The notes: generated by a model not told the origin, from the letters alone. A DNA stretch of 5,959 nt from an uncultured Novosphingobium sp. (GCA_937860195.1 CALMBN010000074.1:1-5959); one strand, 5' to 3'; shown: positions 1 to 5,799, counted from the first letter of the stretch. Program-made: numbers and translations.

Positions 1-144
1 CTGGAAGTCCTTCACCGAGCCCGGGTCGGTGGCCACCACCTTCAGCACCTGACCCGACAGCACGTCGCTGAGCGCCTTCTTGGTGCGCAGGATCGGAAGC
101 GGGCAGTTCAAGCCCCGCGCGTCGAGTTCCTTGTCGAAGTTCAT
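1..144 (-). CDS. TusA/SirA/YedF-family sulfurtransferase (N-terminal part; gene runs off the window)
   Basis: The 48 visible codons read MNFDKELDARGLNCPLPILR and onward to residues DPGSVKDFQ. The CPxP motif (Cys14, CPLP) and the preceding D-x-R-G-L-x-C pattern mark the TusA/SirA/YedF fold. In that family this cysteine carries a persulfide and passes sulfur to partners, for example in tRNA thiolation or cofactor synthesis, in the cytoplasm. The visible part covers the first beta strand, the catalytic loop, the first helix (TKKALSDVLSG) and the second strand (VLKVVATD). Full proteins are usually 75-80 residues, so about 30 C-terminal residues lie outside. The ATG at 144 has GAAGGG (minus strand of 148-153) just upstream. 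The gene is divergent from the ChrB-like fragment at 188. Family membership is clear; which sub-family (TusA proper or a YedF-like paralogue) cannot be decided here. Confidence 0.9.
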   Translation of the reverse strand, partial: MNFDKELDARGLNCPLPILRTKKALSDVLSGQVLKVVATDPGSVKDFQ

Positions 145-187
145 GTGCCCTTCAGCAAAAGAGCCCACAGTATAAGATGACGGCGCC
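145..187. promoter_or_regulatory. Short divergent intergenic region with TATA-like hexamers
   Basis: This 43-base spacer separates two divergent start codons. It holds a relatively AT-rich patch, agtataag at 169-176. On the minus strand 174-169 reads TATACT, a plausible -10 for the sulfurtransferase with a leader of about 18 bases. On the plus strand 171-176 reads TATAAG, which would put a transcript start near 183, a few bases before the ATG at 188, so that transcript would be almost leaderless. No purine-rich ribosome binding site precedes the ATG at 188. I see no convincing -35 element on either strand, so these assignments are tentative. Confidence 0.3.
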
Positions 188-262
188 ATGGAATCCTGGC
201 TGGTCATGGTCGGGCAGCTGCCGACCGAAGATCCCTCCGCGCGCATGCGCTCGCTGCGCAGC
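188..262 (+). pseudogene. N-terminal fragment of a ChrB-N-type (chromate-resistance-like) protein, truncated by fusion to rpoZ
   Basis: From the ATG at 188 the reading is [20 protein letters not shown] followed by RSLRS. This resembles the opening of ChrB N-terminal-domain proteins, whose family pattern, as I recall it, is SWL-x-LV-x-x-LPTE-x-x-x-x-RMR-x-W/L-R-x-L. Family members continue with about 130 or more residues, including a G-A-x-x-L-x-x-G-V-Y-x-LP strand. Here the resemblance stops after about 25 residues. The frame then runs into arginine-rich out-of-frame readthrough of rpoZ and ends at 388. The fragment therefore encodes no functional domain. ChrB proteins are associated with chromate resistance or its regulation, but with only the first strand and helix present no role can be assigned. 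The identification is from memory of the family pattern and should be confirmed by a profile search. Confidence 0.65.
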
Positions 263-531
263 GCGCGCGCGAGATTTCGGGCGGAGCGGAAATCACCATT
301 GACCGTGATCGTGACAAGAACCCGGTGGTCGCACTGCGTGAAATTGCCGACCAGACCGTCCGGCCTGACCTGCTCAAGGAATCGGTGATCAGTTCGCTTC
401 AGCGAGTGCTGCCGGATGATGATGATGAGGTCGATGATGTCGGCTCGCTCAGCCAGTCGGCTGAGGCACTGCGGATCACCGCTGCCGCGCCGGTGCGCAA
501 CACCTCGATCGGCGGCGATTACGAAGGCTAG
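250..531 (+). pseudogene. rpoZ: rpoZ, RNA polymerase omega subunit, 5' truncated and without a proper start codon
   Basis: The frame from 250 reads [12 protein letters not shown], then [19 protein letters not shown], and ends with a DDDDEVDD acidic run, [17 protein letters not shown] and a GGDYEG C-terminus. This is the alphaproteobacterial omega subunit, which binds the beta-prime subunit and helps assemble and stabilise RNA polymerase. The 93 codons match the usual protein from about residue 22 onward. The conserved opening, typically [21 protein letters not shown], is absent. Upstream the frame stays open only to a TGA at 178-180 and contains no ATG, GTG or TTG before the GTG at 325, which has no ribosome binding site and would lose the conserved core. 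The sequence upstream belongs to a ChrB-like gene in another frame. The locus is therefore a broken gene, or the window carries an assembly error. The family call is firm; whether the break is biological is not. Confidence 0.88.
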
Positions 532-556
532 GGGTTTCGGCTTGGCGAGCTCTTCA

Positions 557-588
557 AAGGCCCGCTTCCTTTCGGGGAAGCGGGCCTT
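557..588. terminator. Strong hairpin, likely bidirectional terminator
   Basis: The arms aaggcccgcttcc (557-569) and ggaagcgggcctt (576-588) are perfectly complementary over 13 bp with a 6-base loop (570-575). The hairpin sits 25 bases after the rpoZ stop and 11 bases before the stop of the convergent gene at 600-974. That position suits termination from both sides. The plus-strand tail (gtcgtgt) is only weakly T-rich, and the minus-strand exit is not T-rich, so efficiency is uncertain. Confidence 0.75.
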
Positions 589-599
589 GTCGTGTCAAA

Positions 600-974
600 C
601 TATCCGCACGGATAAGTCTTGATGAAATAGTCCGCCATCGCCTGCTTCATCGACACTTTGGGCCGGGTCGGGGCTGGGTAGGTTCTGAGGTGGTCCAGCA
701 GTTTGTCGGAATTGACCTTGGTCCCTTTGGGCGGACAGCTTGATGGCTTGCCCGCAGCGCGTTCTTTTTGGAGCCGCGCGCGATAGGCCTCGCCCGCCGC
801 TTGTCCTTCGGACTTGAGCACCCCGATATCGGACGAGAACAGCGCCATCGGCCCCTTGGCCTTCAGCGCATCGGCTTTGCCCAGAAACGCCGCAACGCTC
901 ATATCACCGGGGGCTGCGAGCAGCGGCGAAGCGAGAGCCAGACTGCCAGCCAAAGCAAAAAGAATACGCTTCAT
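600..974 (-). CDS. Small exported protein with a Rap1a/Tai-like C-terminal pattern
   Basis: The start chosen is the ATG at 974, giving 124 residues, because GGAGA (minus strand of 980-984) lies 5 bases upstream. A GTG four codons earlier would overlap this ribosome binding site. Residues 1-21 (MKR, then a leucine- and alanine-rich core ending SPLLAA) form a typical Sec signal peptide, probably cleaved after an alanine near 20-21, so the mature protein of about 103 residues should be periplasmic. Two cysteines remain, Cys80 (SSCPPKG) and Cys123 (TYPCG), and could form a disulfide. The pattern C-x-P, LLDHLRTYP (92-100) and A-M-A-x-Y-F-x-x-x-YPC resembles the C-terminal part of Rap1a/Tai-family proteins. 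Some of those are immunity proteins to type VI effectors, but many alphaproteobacterial members stand alone with unknown roles. No effector or secretion gene is nearby, so I do not infer immunity. The gene is convergent with rpoZ and divergent from the DUF3667 gene. Confidence 0.72.
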   Translation of the reverse strand: MKRILFALAGSLALASPLLAAPGDMSVAAFLGKADALKAKGPMALFSSDIGVLKSEGQAAGEAYRARLQKERAAGKPSSCPPKGTKVNSDKLLDHLRTYPAPTRPKVSMKQAMADYFIKTYPCG

Positions 975-979
975 TGAAA

Positions 980-984
980 TCTCC
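980..984 (-). promoter_or_regulatory. Ribosome binding site deciding the start of the small exported protein
   Basis: GGAGA on the minus strand lies 5 bases before the ATG at 974 and supports it over the in-frame GTG at 986, which overlaps the site itself. Confidence 0.6.
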
Positions 985-1002
985 ACGACCGCTTGTGTCC
1001 GA

Positions 1003-1030
1003 CCGGGCTTGACCGGGTCAAGCTTGCCGG
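1003..1030. promoter_or_regulatory. Palindrome in a divergent promoter region, candidate operator
   Basis: The perfect inverted repeat gcttgacc-g-ggtcaagc occupies 1007-1023. Outer ccgg arms at 1003-1006 and 1027-1030 extend the dyad with a 3-base asymmetry (ttg, 1024-1026). It lies between the divergent starts at 974 and 1061. Each arm contains TTGACC, a good -35 hexamer, on both strands (plus 1009-1014, minus 1021-1016). A dimeric regulator bound here would block both promoters. No clear -10 is visible at the right spacing, and no regulator gene is adjacent. The 7-mer gaccggg also repeats directly at 1001-1007 and 1011-1017. Confidence 0.45.
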
Positions 1031-1060
1031 ACCATGAACCGGGGAAATGAGGGAGCAGCT

Positions 1061-2101
1061 ATGTCTGGCGGCGACGAAATCATCGGCGATCTGGCGCAAG
1101 GGGCGCTGCTCGCGCGCACGACCGAGCCTGATCATGGTGAGAGCGGCGGCAATGAGACCCACGAACAGACCTGCCTGAACTGCGGGTCAGCGCTGCTGGG
1201 CCCGCACTGCCATGAATGCGGGCAGGCAGCGCATGTCCACCGCACGATCAGCGCGTTCTTCCACGATCTGCTGCACGGGGTGTTCCATTTCGAGGGCAAG
1301 ATCTGGCGGACCCTGCCGCTGCTGGCGTGGAACCCGGGCAAGCTGACCCGCGAGTATATCGATGGACGGCGGGCCAGCTATGTCTCGCCAATCGCGCTGT
1401 TCCTGTTCTGCGTATTCCTGATGTTCGCTGTGGTGAAGCAGTTCGCCAGCGAATTCGATCCAGGCAACATCGTCAAAGTCAACGGCACTTCGGTCAACGC
1501 GGGACTGCCGGTCCAGACCAAGCGGCTCGCCGAACTGAAAGTGAAGCGTGCGGAATTGTTACGCACCGGCCAACAAACCGAAGCGATCGACGGGCAGATT
1601 GCCGGTCAGGAAGCTGCCATCGGAGTGATGGAAGAAGTCAAGGACGCCAAATTCAACGACTTTGAAGCGCAGAGCGAGGTTCCCGCAATCGACCGGACGC
1701 TGAAGGAGCTGAAGGCCAATCCCGGGCTGGTGCTCTACAAATTGCAAAGCAACGCTTACAAGTTCAGCTGGGCGCTGATCCCGCTCTCTGTGCCGTTTGT
1801 GTGGCTGTTGTTTCCATTCAGTCGTCGCTTCCATGTTTATGACCACACGGTGTTCGTCACTTTTTCGCTGTGCTTCATGTCGCTGCTGGTGGTTGTGTTG
1901 ACTCTTGCGGTTGCAGTCGGGGCACCGCTGATCGTGCCAGCTGCCATGCTGATCCCGCCCTGGCACATGTACCGCCAGTTACGCGGAACCTATGGGCTGA
2001 CCCGGCGCAGCGCGCTGTGGCGGACGACAGCCCTGCTGGCCATTGCGACCACCGCGATGATCCTGTTCGCCATGCTGTTGCTGGCGCAGACTGGGGGGTG
2101 A
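1061..2101 (+). CDS. DUF3667-family zinc-ribbon membrane protein
   Basis: The ATG at 1061 is preferred (346 residues) because GAGGGAG at 1049-1055 sits 5 bases upstream. The in-frame ATG at 1034 has no such site. The N-terminus (1-36) is acidic and probably cytoplasmic. Residues 38-53 form a four-cysteine zinc ribbon (Cys38, Cys41, Cys50, Cys53; C-x2-C and C-x2-CGQ). The DUF3667 signature follows: F-H-F-E-G-K-x-W-R-T-L-P-L-L, N-P-G-K-L-T-R-E-Y-I-D-G-R-R and Y-V-S-P (76-110). Membrane segments lie near 109-127, 235-253, 262-287 (with a further hydrophobic stretch at 286-300) and 318-342. Between the first two, residues 152-205 are charged and likely helical or coiled coil, rich in Lys, Glu, Ala and Leu. 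The family is widespread in bacteria, and its biochemical function is unknown to me. The gene converges with ftsH with 4 bases between the stop codons. Confidence 0.88.
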   Translation: MSGGDEIIGDLAQGALLARTTEPDHGESGGNETHEQTCLNCGSALLGPHCHECGQAAHVHRTISAFFHDLLHGVFHFEGKIWRTLPLLAWNPGKLTREYIDGRRASYVSPIALFLFCVFLMFAVVKQFASEFDPGNIVKVNGTSVNAGLPVQTKRLAELKVKRAELLRTGQQTEAIDGQIAGQEAAIGVMEEVKDAKFNDFEAQSEVPAIDRTLKELKANPGLVLYKLQSNAYKFSWALIPLSVPFVWLLFPFSRRFHVYDHTVFVTFSLCFMSLLVVVLTLAVAVGAPLIVPAAMLIPPWHMYRQLRGTYGLTRRSALWRTTALLAIATTAMILFAMLLLAQTGG

Positions 2102-2115
2102 GGGGTTACACCCCC
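2094..2115. terminator. Hairpin spanning both convergent stop codons, possible shared terminator
   Basis: The arms gggggtg (2094-2100) and caccccc (2109-2115) pair perfectly over 7 bp with an 8-base loop. The TGA of the DUF3667 gene (2099-2101) and the TAA of ftsH (minus strand, 2108-2106) both fall inside the structure. There is no T-run on either side, so any termination would rely on stem strength alone. It is the only candidate between the two genes. Confidence 0.4.
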
Positions 2116-4043
2116 TGTGGCGCCGCCCCGGCAAACCGCTTGCCTGCCTTTGGCACCGCTGAGCCCTTGACCGGCGGCAGAAGCGCCGCGCCGCTGGGTT
2201 CGCTCGGGCGGTCGATCTTGCCGGTTTTGAGCAGTTCATCAATTTCGTCGCCGGTCAGCGTTTCATATTCGAGCAGCGCCCCGGCCAGCAGGTGAAGCTG
2301 CTTGATATTCTTCTTGAGGATATCGGTCGCGCGCTTGTGCCCACCTTCGACCAGCGCGCGAATTTCCGCGTCGATCAGCTTGTTGGTCTCGGCCGACTGC
2401 ATCGTCCGCTGCGAACCGCCATAGCCGAGGTAGCCCTCCTGGGTTTCCTCATACTGGAGCGGCCCGAGCTTTTCCGACATGCCCCAGCGGGTGACCATCT
2501 TGCGGGCGAGTGAAGTGGCCTGCTGGATATCCGACGATGCGCCGGACGAGACCTTGTCGTGCCCGAAGATCAGCTCTTCGGCGACTCGCCCTCCCATCCC
2601 GACTGAAAGGTGCGCGTGCATCTGTTCACGGTGAAAGGAATAGCTGTCACGCTCCGGCAGGCGCACCACCATGCCCAGCGCTCCGCCGCGCGGGATGATC
2701 GTGGCCTTGTGGATCGGGTCACTGGCCGCCTCATGGACCGAGACGAGCGCATGACCGGCCTCGTGAAAGGCGGTCATCTTTTTCTCGTCCTCGGTCATCA
2801 CCATCGAGCGGCGCTCGGCACCCATCATGACCTTGTCCTTGGCGTCTTCGAATTCCTTCATCGCCACCAGCCGCTTGTTGCGGCGCGCGGCCAGCAGCGC
2901 AGCTTCATTGACCAGGTTGGCGAGATCGGCACCAGAGAACCCGGGCGTGCCGCGCGCGATCGTGCGGGGCATCACGTCGGGTGCGGTCGGCACCTTTTTC
3001 ATGTGCACGGCGAGAATCTTCTCGCGCCCTTCGATATCGGGGATCGAGACGATGACCTGCCGGTCGAACCGGCCGGGCCGCAGCAATGCCGGATCGAGCA
3101 CATCGGGGCGGTTGGTCGCGGCGATGATGATGATGCCTTCGTTGGCTTCAAACCCGTCCATTTCGACCAACAGCTGGTTGAGCGTCTGCTCGCGCTCGTC
3201 ATTGCTGTTGCCCAGGCCGTGGCCGCGATGCCGACCGACCGCGTCGATTTCATCGATGAAGACGATGCACGGCGCGTTTTTCTTGGCCTGTTCGAACATG
3301 TCGCGGACCCGGCTCGCGCCGACCCCCACGAACATTTCGACAAAATCCGAGCCCGAGATCGTGAAGAATGGCACGCCAGCTTCACCCGCAATCGCGCGGG
3401 CCAGCAAGGTCTTGCCGGTGCCCGGTGCGCCGACCAGCAGCGCGCCTTTCGGAATCTGGCCGCCGAGTTTGGAAAAGCGGTGCGGGTCTTTCAGAAACTC
3501 GACAATTTCCTCCAGTTCTTCACGCGCTTCATCGATCCCGGCGACATCGGCGAAAGTCACCCGGCCCTGCTTCTCAGTCAGCATCTTGGCCTTGCTTTTG
3601 CCAAAGCCCATTGCCCCGCCCGCGCCGCCGCCCTTCTGGACCTGACGCATCACGAAGATCGCGAGGCCGATCAGCAGCGCGAACGGCAAGATCTGGATCA
3701 GGATATAGGCCAGCATGCCTGGCTCATCGCTGGGCTTGCCATCATATTGCACGCCGTTGTCCTGCAGCAGCTTGGCCAGGCTATCGTCGCCGGGGATCGG
3801 CACCGTGGTAAAGGTCTTGCCGTCCTTGAACTTGCCGGTGATCTTCTTTTCGGCGACCTGAACCGCTTCAACCTTGCCGCCGGCAACCTGGCCGCGGAAA
3901 TCGGAATAGCTGATCGGTGCACCGGGAGCCTCGCCCTTGCTGCCGAACATCGACACTGCCAGCATCAGCGCGACAAAGATCCCGCCCCAGATCAGGAGGT
4001 TCTTCATCCACGGGCTGCCGCTGGGTTGCTCTTCGTTGTTCAT
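2106..4043 (-). CDS. ftsH: ATP-dependent zinc metalloprotease FtsH
   Basis: FtsH is a hexameric inner-membrane AAA+ protease that extracts and degrades misfolded membrane proteins and selected cytoplasmic regulators. The ATG at 4043 gives 645 residues, the usual length, with AAAGGA (minus strand of 4055-4060) upstream. Domains in order: transmembrane segment 15-33; periplasmic domain about 35-108; transmembrane segment 110-132; AAA+ ATPase about 165-400 with Walker A GAPGTGKT (205-212), pore-loop region FVGVGASR (238-245), Walker B IVFIDEID (260-267) and second region of homology with arginine fingers (AATNRPD to RPGRFDR, 308-328); then the peptidase domain with zinc site HEAGH (427-431) and a third ligand, probably Asp505 in SSGASSD. 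All catalytic residues are present. The tail after about 605 is proline- and alanine-rich and probably disordered. Often tilS lies directly upstream of ftsH in proteobacteria; here a divergent membrane-protein gene does, so ftsH appears to be transcribed alone from its own promoter. Confidence 0.98.
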   Translation of the reverse strand: MNNEEQPSGSPWMKNLLIWGGIFVALMLAVSMFGSKGEAPGAPISYSDFRGQVAGGKVEAVQVAEKKITGKFKDGKTFTTVPIPGDDSLAKLLQDNGVQYDGKPSDEPGMLAYILIQILPFALLIGLAIFVMRQVQKGGGAGGAMGFGKSKAKMLTEKQGRVTFADVAGIDEAREELEEIVEFLKDPHRFSKLGGQIPKGALLVGAPGTGKTLLARAIAGEAGVPFFTISGSDFVEMFVGVGASRVRDMFEQAKKNAPCIVFIDEIDAVGRHRGHGLGNSNDEREQTLNQLLVEMDGFEANEGIIIIAATNRPDVLDPALLRPGRFDRQVIVSIPDIEGREKILAVHMKKVPTAPDVMPRTIARGTPGFSGADLANLVNEAALLAARRNKRLVAMKEFEDAKDKVMMGAERRSMVMTEDEKKMTAFHEAGHALVSVHEAASDPIHKATIIPRGGALGMVVRLPERDSYSFHREQMHAHLSVGMGGRVAEELIFGHDKVSSGASSDIQQATSLARKMVTRWGMSEKLGPLQYEETQEGYLGYGGSQRTMQSAETNKLIDAEIRALVEGGHKRATDILKKNIKQLHLLAGALLEYETLTGDEIDELLKTGKIDRPSEPSGAALLPPVKGSAVPKAGKRFAGAAPQGV

Positions 4044-4054
4044 GACGCACAAGG

Positions 4055-4060
4055 TCCTTT
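4055..4060 (-). promoter_or_regulatory. ftsH ribosome binding site
   Basis: AAAGGA on the minus strand lies 11 bases before the ATG at 4043, a slightly long spacing. It supports that start over the in-frame GTG at 4082, which lies upstream of the candidate promoter's -10 element. Confidence 0.5.
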
Positions 4061-4067
4061 CAGCGCC

Positions 4068-4096
4068 AATGTAGGGCACCACGGCTGAATCACAAG
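4068..4096 (-). promoter_or_regulatory. Candidate heat-shock (RpoH/sigma-32) promoter of ftsH
   Basis: On the minus strand CTTGTG (4096-4091) is followed after 14 bases by CCCTACATT (4076-4068). The RpoH consensus has a CTTGAA-type -35 and a CCCCATNT-type -10, usually 13-15 bases apart, so both boxes and the spacing fit well. Transcription would start near 4061, leaving a leader of about 18 bases that still contains AAAGGA. ftsH is a known heat-shock gene in many proteobacteria, which adds weight. The match is by eye and unscored. Confidence 0.5.
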
Positions 4097-4173
4097 CTAA
4101 CGGGCATATCTGATTCTGATGCCTTGCGCAGATTCCTGGGCAATTGCAGAACGGGGCCGACTAGGGGAGCCAC

Positions 4174-5298
4174 ATGGATCAGTCTCAAGACCGTTTTGCC
4201 GAGTGGACCCGCTTTCCGGCCCGGCTCCTGCTGGCGGCGGTGGCGCTCCTGCTGGTCGCCTCGGCGCTGGTCCCGGTCCGGGCCGGGAAGCAGGAAACCG
4301 CAGTCGCCGGGTTTGTCGAGAACGTGGCGGGCTCGCAAAACAAAGCCGCTGAGCGGCCGCGCGATGATGATCTTGCGTTGTATGATCGGGTGATTGCACG
4401 GGTCGGGGCCGGGGAGGATTATTACAAGGTTGCCGCCGAAGAGCACCGCAAGGCCGACTATCCGCTCCGTCCCGGCGTGGCGGTCCGGTTGCCGACGCTG
4501 GCCTGGCTGGCGGTTCTGCTGGGCGATACCGGTCGCGGCGCAGAGGTGGTGGTGCCGGGGCTGCTCGCCGCCGCCATCGGCTTGATGCTCGCGACCTTGT
4601 GGGTTTGGTGGCGGCGGTTCGGGGACGAGGGGGTCAGCCCCAGCCAGCGACGCTTTGCCATGGCGTTCCTGTTCCTTGGCGCTTCGCTGGGACTCAACCG
4701 CTATTACTTCGTGCTGCACGAATTGTGGGCTGGAATGCTGATTGCGCTTGCCATCGGCCTGCACCGACCGGGCCAGCGATGGCTTGCGGCGCTTGCCGTG
4801 GCCGCGCTGGCGCTGGCGATCCGCGAACACGCGTTGCCGTTCGTGCTGCTGATGGCAGCCGTGGCGTTCTGGCGGCGCGACTGGAAGGAGGGCCTGGGTT
4901 GGTCGGCGCTGGTCCTGGCGTTCTTTGCCGTTCTCGCCTGGCATCTGGGGCAAGTCGCGGGGCAGGTTCTGCCCCCTGACCCCGTCGGTCCGGCCTGGCT
5001 GACCTATCGCGGGTTGTCTGGCTGGCTATCCAACGTGGTCTTGTCCAGCAACCTGCGCCTGTTGCCGCATTTCATTGCCGGACCGATTGTAGTGCTGGCG
5101 GTGTTCGGCTGGTCGGGTTGGAGGACTCCGGTTGGAGCTTTCGCGGCCCTGCTCTACCTCGGCTATGGCCTTGCCTTCATGATCGCCGGGCGGCCAGACA
5201 ACTTCTATTGGGGCGCAGTGATTGCGCCCGCAATGTTCATCGGACTGGCGTTTGTGCCGATGGCCGGGCGTAGTCTGTGGCGCGCAGCGCGCGTCTAA
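4174..5298 (+). CDS. Polytopic membrane protein, GT-C glycosyltransferase-like
   Basis: The ATG at 4174 is preceded by AGGGGAG (4163-4169), giving 374 residues. A short cytoplasmic N-terminus leads to a membrane segment at 16-35. A large polar loop (37-103) follows, containing acidic D64-D65-D66 and D71, then E-D-Y-Y (81-84), then Y-P-L-R-P with an R-L-P before the next segment. Further hydrophobic stretches lie near 104-117, 125-145, 160-178, 183-196, 203-217, 221-233, 241-258, 297-314, 319-338 and 344-364, about ten in all. An acidic first outer loop after segment 1 is the usual arrangement of GT-C enzymes, which move sugars from polyprenyl-phosphate donors onto lipids, glycans or proteins on the outer face of the inner membrane. 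That is an architectural inference; I do not recognise a named family. No glycan biosynthesis gene is nearby. The 3' end overlaps the convergent gene at 5295 by 4 bases. Confidence 0.85.
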   Translation: MDQSQDRFAEWTRFPARLLLAAVALLLVASALVPVRAGKQETAVAGFVENVAGSQNKAAERPRDDDLALYDRVIARVGAGEDYYKVAAEEHRKADYPLRPGVAVRLPTLAWLAVLLGDTGRGAEVVVPGLLAAAIGLMLATLWVWWRRFGDEGVSPSQRRFAMAFLFLGASLGLNRYYFVLHELWAGMLIALAIGLHRPGQRWLAALAVAALALAIREHALPFVLLMAAVAFWRRDWKEGLGWSALVLAFFAVLAWHLGQVAGQVLPPDPVGPAWLTYRGLSGWLSNVVLSSNLRLLPHFIAGPIVVLAVFGWSGWRTPVGAFAALLYLGYGLAFMIAGRPDNFYWGAVIAPAMFIGLAFVPMAGRSLWRAARV

Positions 5299-5693
5299 CG
5301 CGTCAACTCCTCGATCTTGTGATGCGGCAAGACCCGCCATGCCGCGATCAGCAGCGCGACGTGGAGTGCTTCGACCAGCATCGGTACTTGCCAGCCAGAA
5401 TAACTACCATCCCACACCAGACTCAGTGCGCGAACCGCCACTGCGGTGCCCATCAGCGCGGCTGGAACCAGCAGCAGATCGGCGTTGCGACGCCAGGCCC
5501 CGATCATCATGCAGACCGCAATCACCCCGAAAAAGGCTGTGAAATCGGCCCGCATGGTCGAAAGGCCCTGGGTATCCGGCGCGGCGAGGCCAAGCCCCGC
5601 CCCCGTCTCTGCGGGATTGAGCAGGAAGCTCAGTCCCATGAACAGATCGAACATGCCGAGCAAAAAAACCAAAGCTGTCAGGATCAAGCGCAT
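5295..5693 (-). CDS. Small four-helix membrane protein, DUF4345-like
   Basis: The ATG at 5693 gives 132 residues; a GTG four codons upstream (5705) is an alternative. A GGGG-rich stretch about 11 bases before the ATG is a modest ribosome binding site. Four hydrophobic segments appear near 4-25, 50-66, 72-91 and 103-120. The layout N-P-x-E-T-G-x-G-L-G-L after segment 1, M-R-A-D-F-x-A-F-F-G at the start of segment 2, and V-R-A-L-S-L-V-W-D-G at the end of segment 3 resembles DUF4345-type proteins, whose function is unknown. The short C-terminal tail (LPHHKIEELTR) is charged. The gene is convergent with the GT-C-like gene, sharing bases of their stop codons, and divergent from coaBC. It is a genuine reading frame by codon use and membrane pattern; the family name is tentative. 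Confidence 0.75.
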   Translation of the reverse strand: MRLILTALVFLLGMFDLFMGLSFLLNPAETGAGLGLAAPDTQGLSTMRADFTAFFGVIAVCMMIGAWRRNADLLLVPAALMGTAVAVRALSLVWDGSYSGWQVPMLVEALHVALLIAAWRVLPHHKIEELTR

Positions 5694-5740
5694 ATCGTTA
5701 ACCACCCCTGTTAGGTCGATTTACGCCACTCTGCCCCATG

Positions 5741-5767
5741 CAGGCGCAATCGCAAAGCCTGTTGCGC
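5741..5767. repeat. Two mutually exclusive short inverted repeats upstream of coaBC
   Basis: The arms caggc (5741-5745) and gcctg (5757-5761) can pair. So can gcgcaa (5744-5749) and ttgcgc (5762-5767). The two pairings share bases 5744-5745 and cannot form together. They lie in the intergenic region just before the AGGGAAGGG ribosome binding stretch at 5771-5779. Both stems are short and may be chance. Confidence 0.25.
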
Positions 5768-5770
5768 ATC

Positions 5771-5779
5771 AGGGAAGGG
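5771..5779 (+). promoter_or_regulatory. Ribosome binding site that raises doubt about the coaBC start
   Basis: AGGGAAGGG is the only purine-rich site before coaBC. It lies within a few bases of an in-frame TTG at 5782, but 20 bases before the ATG at 5800. It therefore favours the TTG, which would add six residues (MHKHVS) to the N-terminus. Confidence 0.45.
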
Positions 5780-5799
5780 CATTGCACAAGCACGTTTCG

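Noticed and set aside
188..388. A complete 66-residue small gene starting at 188
   Set aside because: Only the first ~25 residues look like a protein family; the rest is out-of-frame translation of rpoZ, so it is better described as a fusion product of a broken gene.
416..428. gatgatgatgatgag run as a microsatellite
   Set aside because: It encodes the acidic DDDDE stretch normal for alphaproteobacterial omega subunits and is too short to be a notable repeat.
325..531. A separate 68-residue gene starting at the GTG at 325
   Set aside because: It is the C-terminal part of rpoZ; there is no ribosome binding site at the GTG and the conserved core begins upstream of it.
2610..4088. A 492-codon plus-strand open frame opposite ftsH
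   Set aside because: It is antisense to a fully conserved ftsH, is rich in His, Arg and Asp as expected for a GC-rich shadow frame, and shows no domain.
4109..4120. Tandem tctgat repeat in the ftsH upstream region
   Set aside because: Two copies of a 6-mer are easily chance, and they do not match a known operator or align with the candidate promoter boxes.
4090..4953. A 287-codon minus-strand open frame opposite the GT-C-like gene
   Set aside because: Its composition (Gln, Arg, Pro, His) is that of a shadow frame, while the plus-strand frame has a clear ribosome binding site and regular membrane segments.
5694..5799. Riboswitch or small RNA before coaBC
   Set aside because: The 106-base spacer has only short competing stems and no recognisable riboswitch core.
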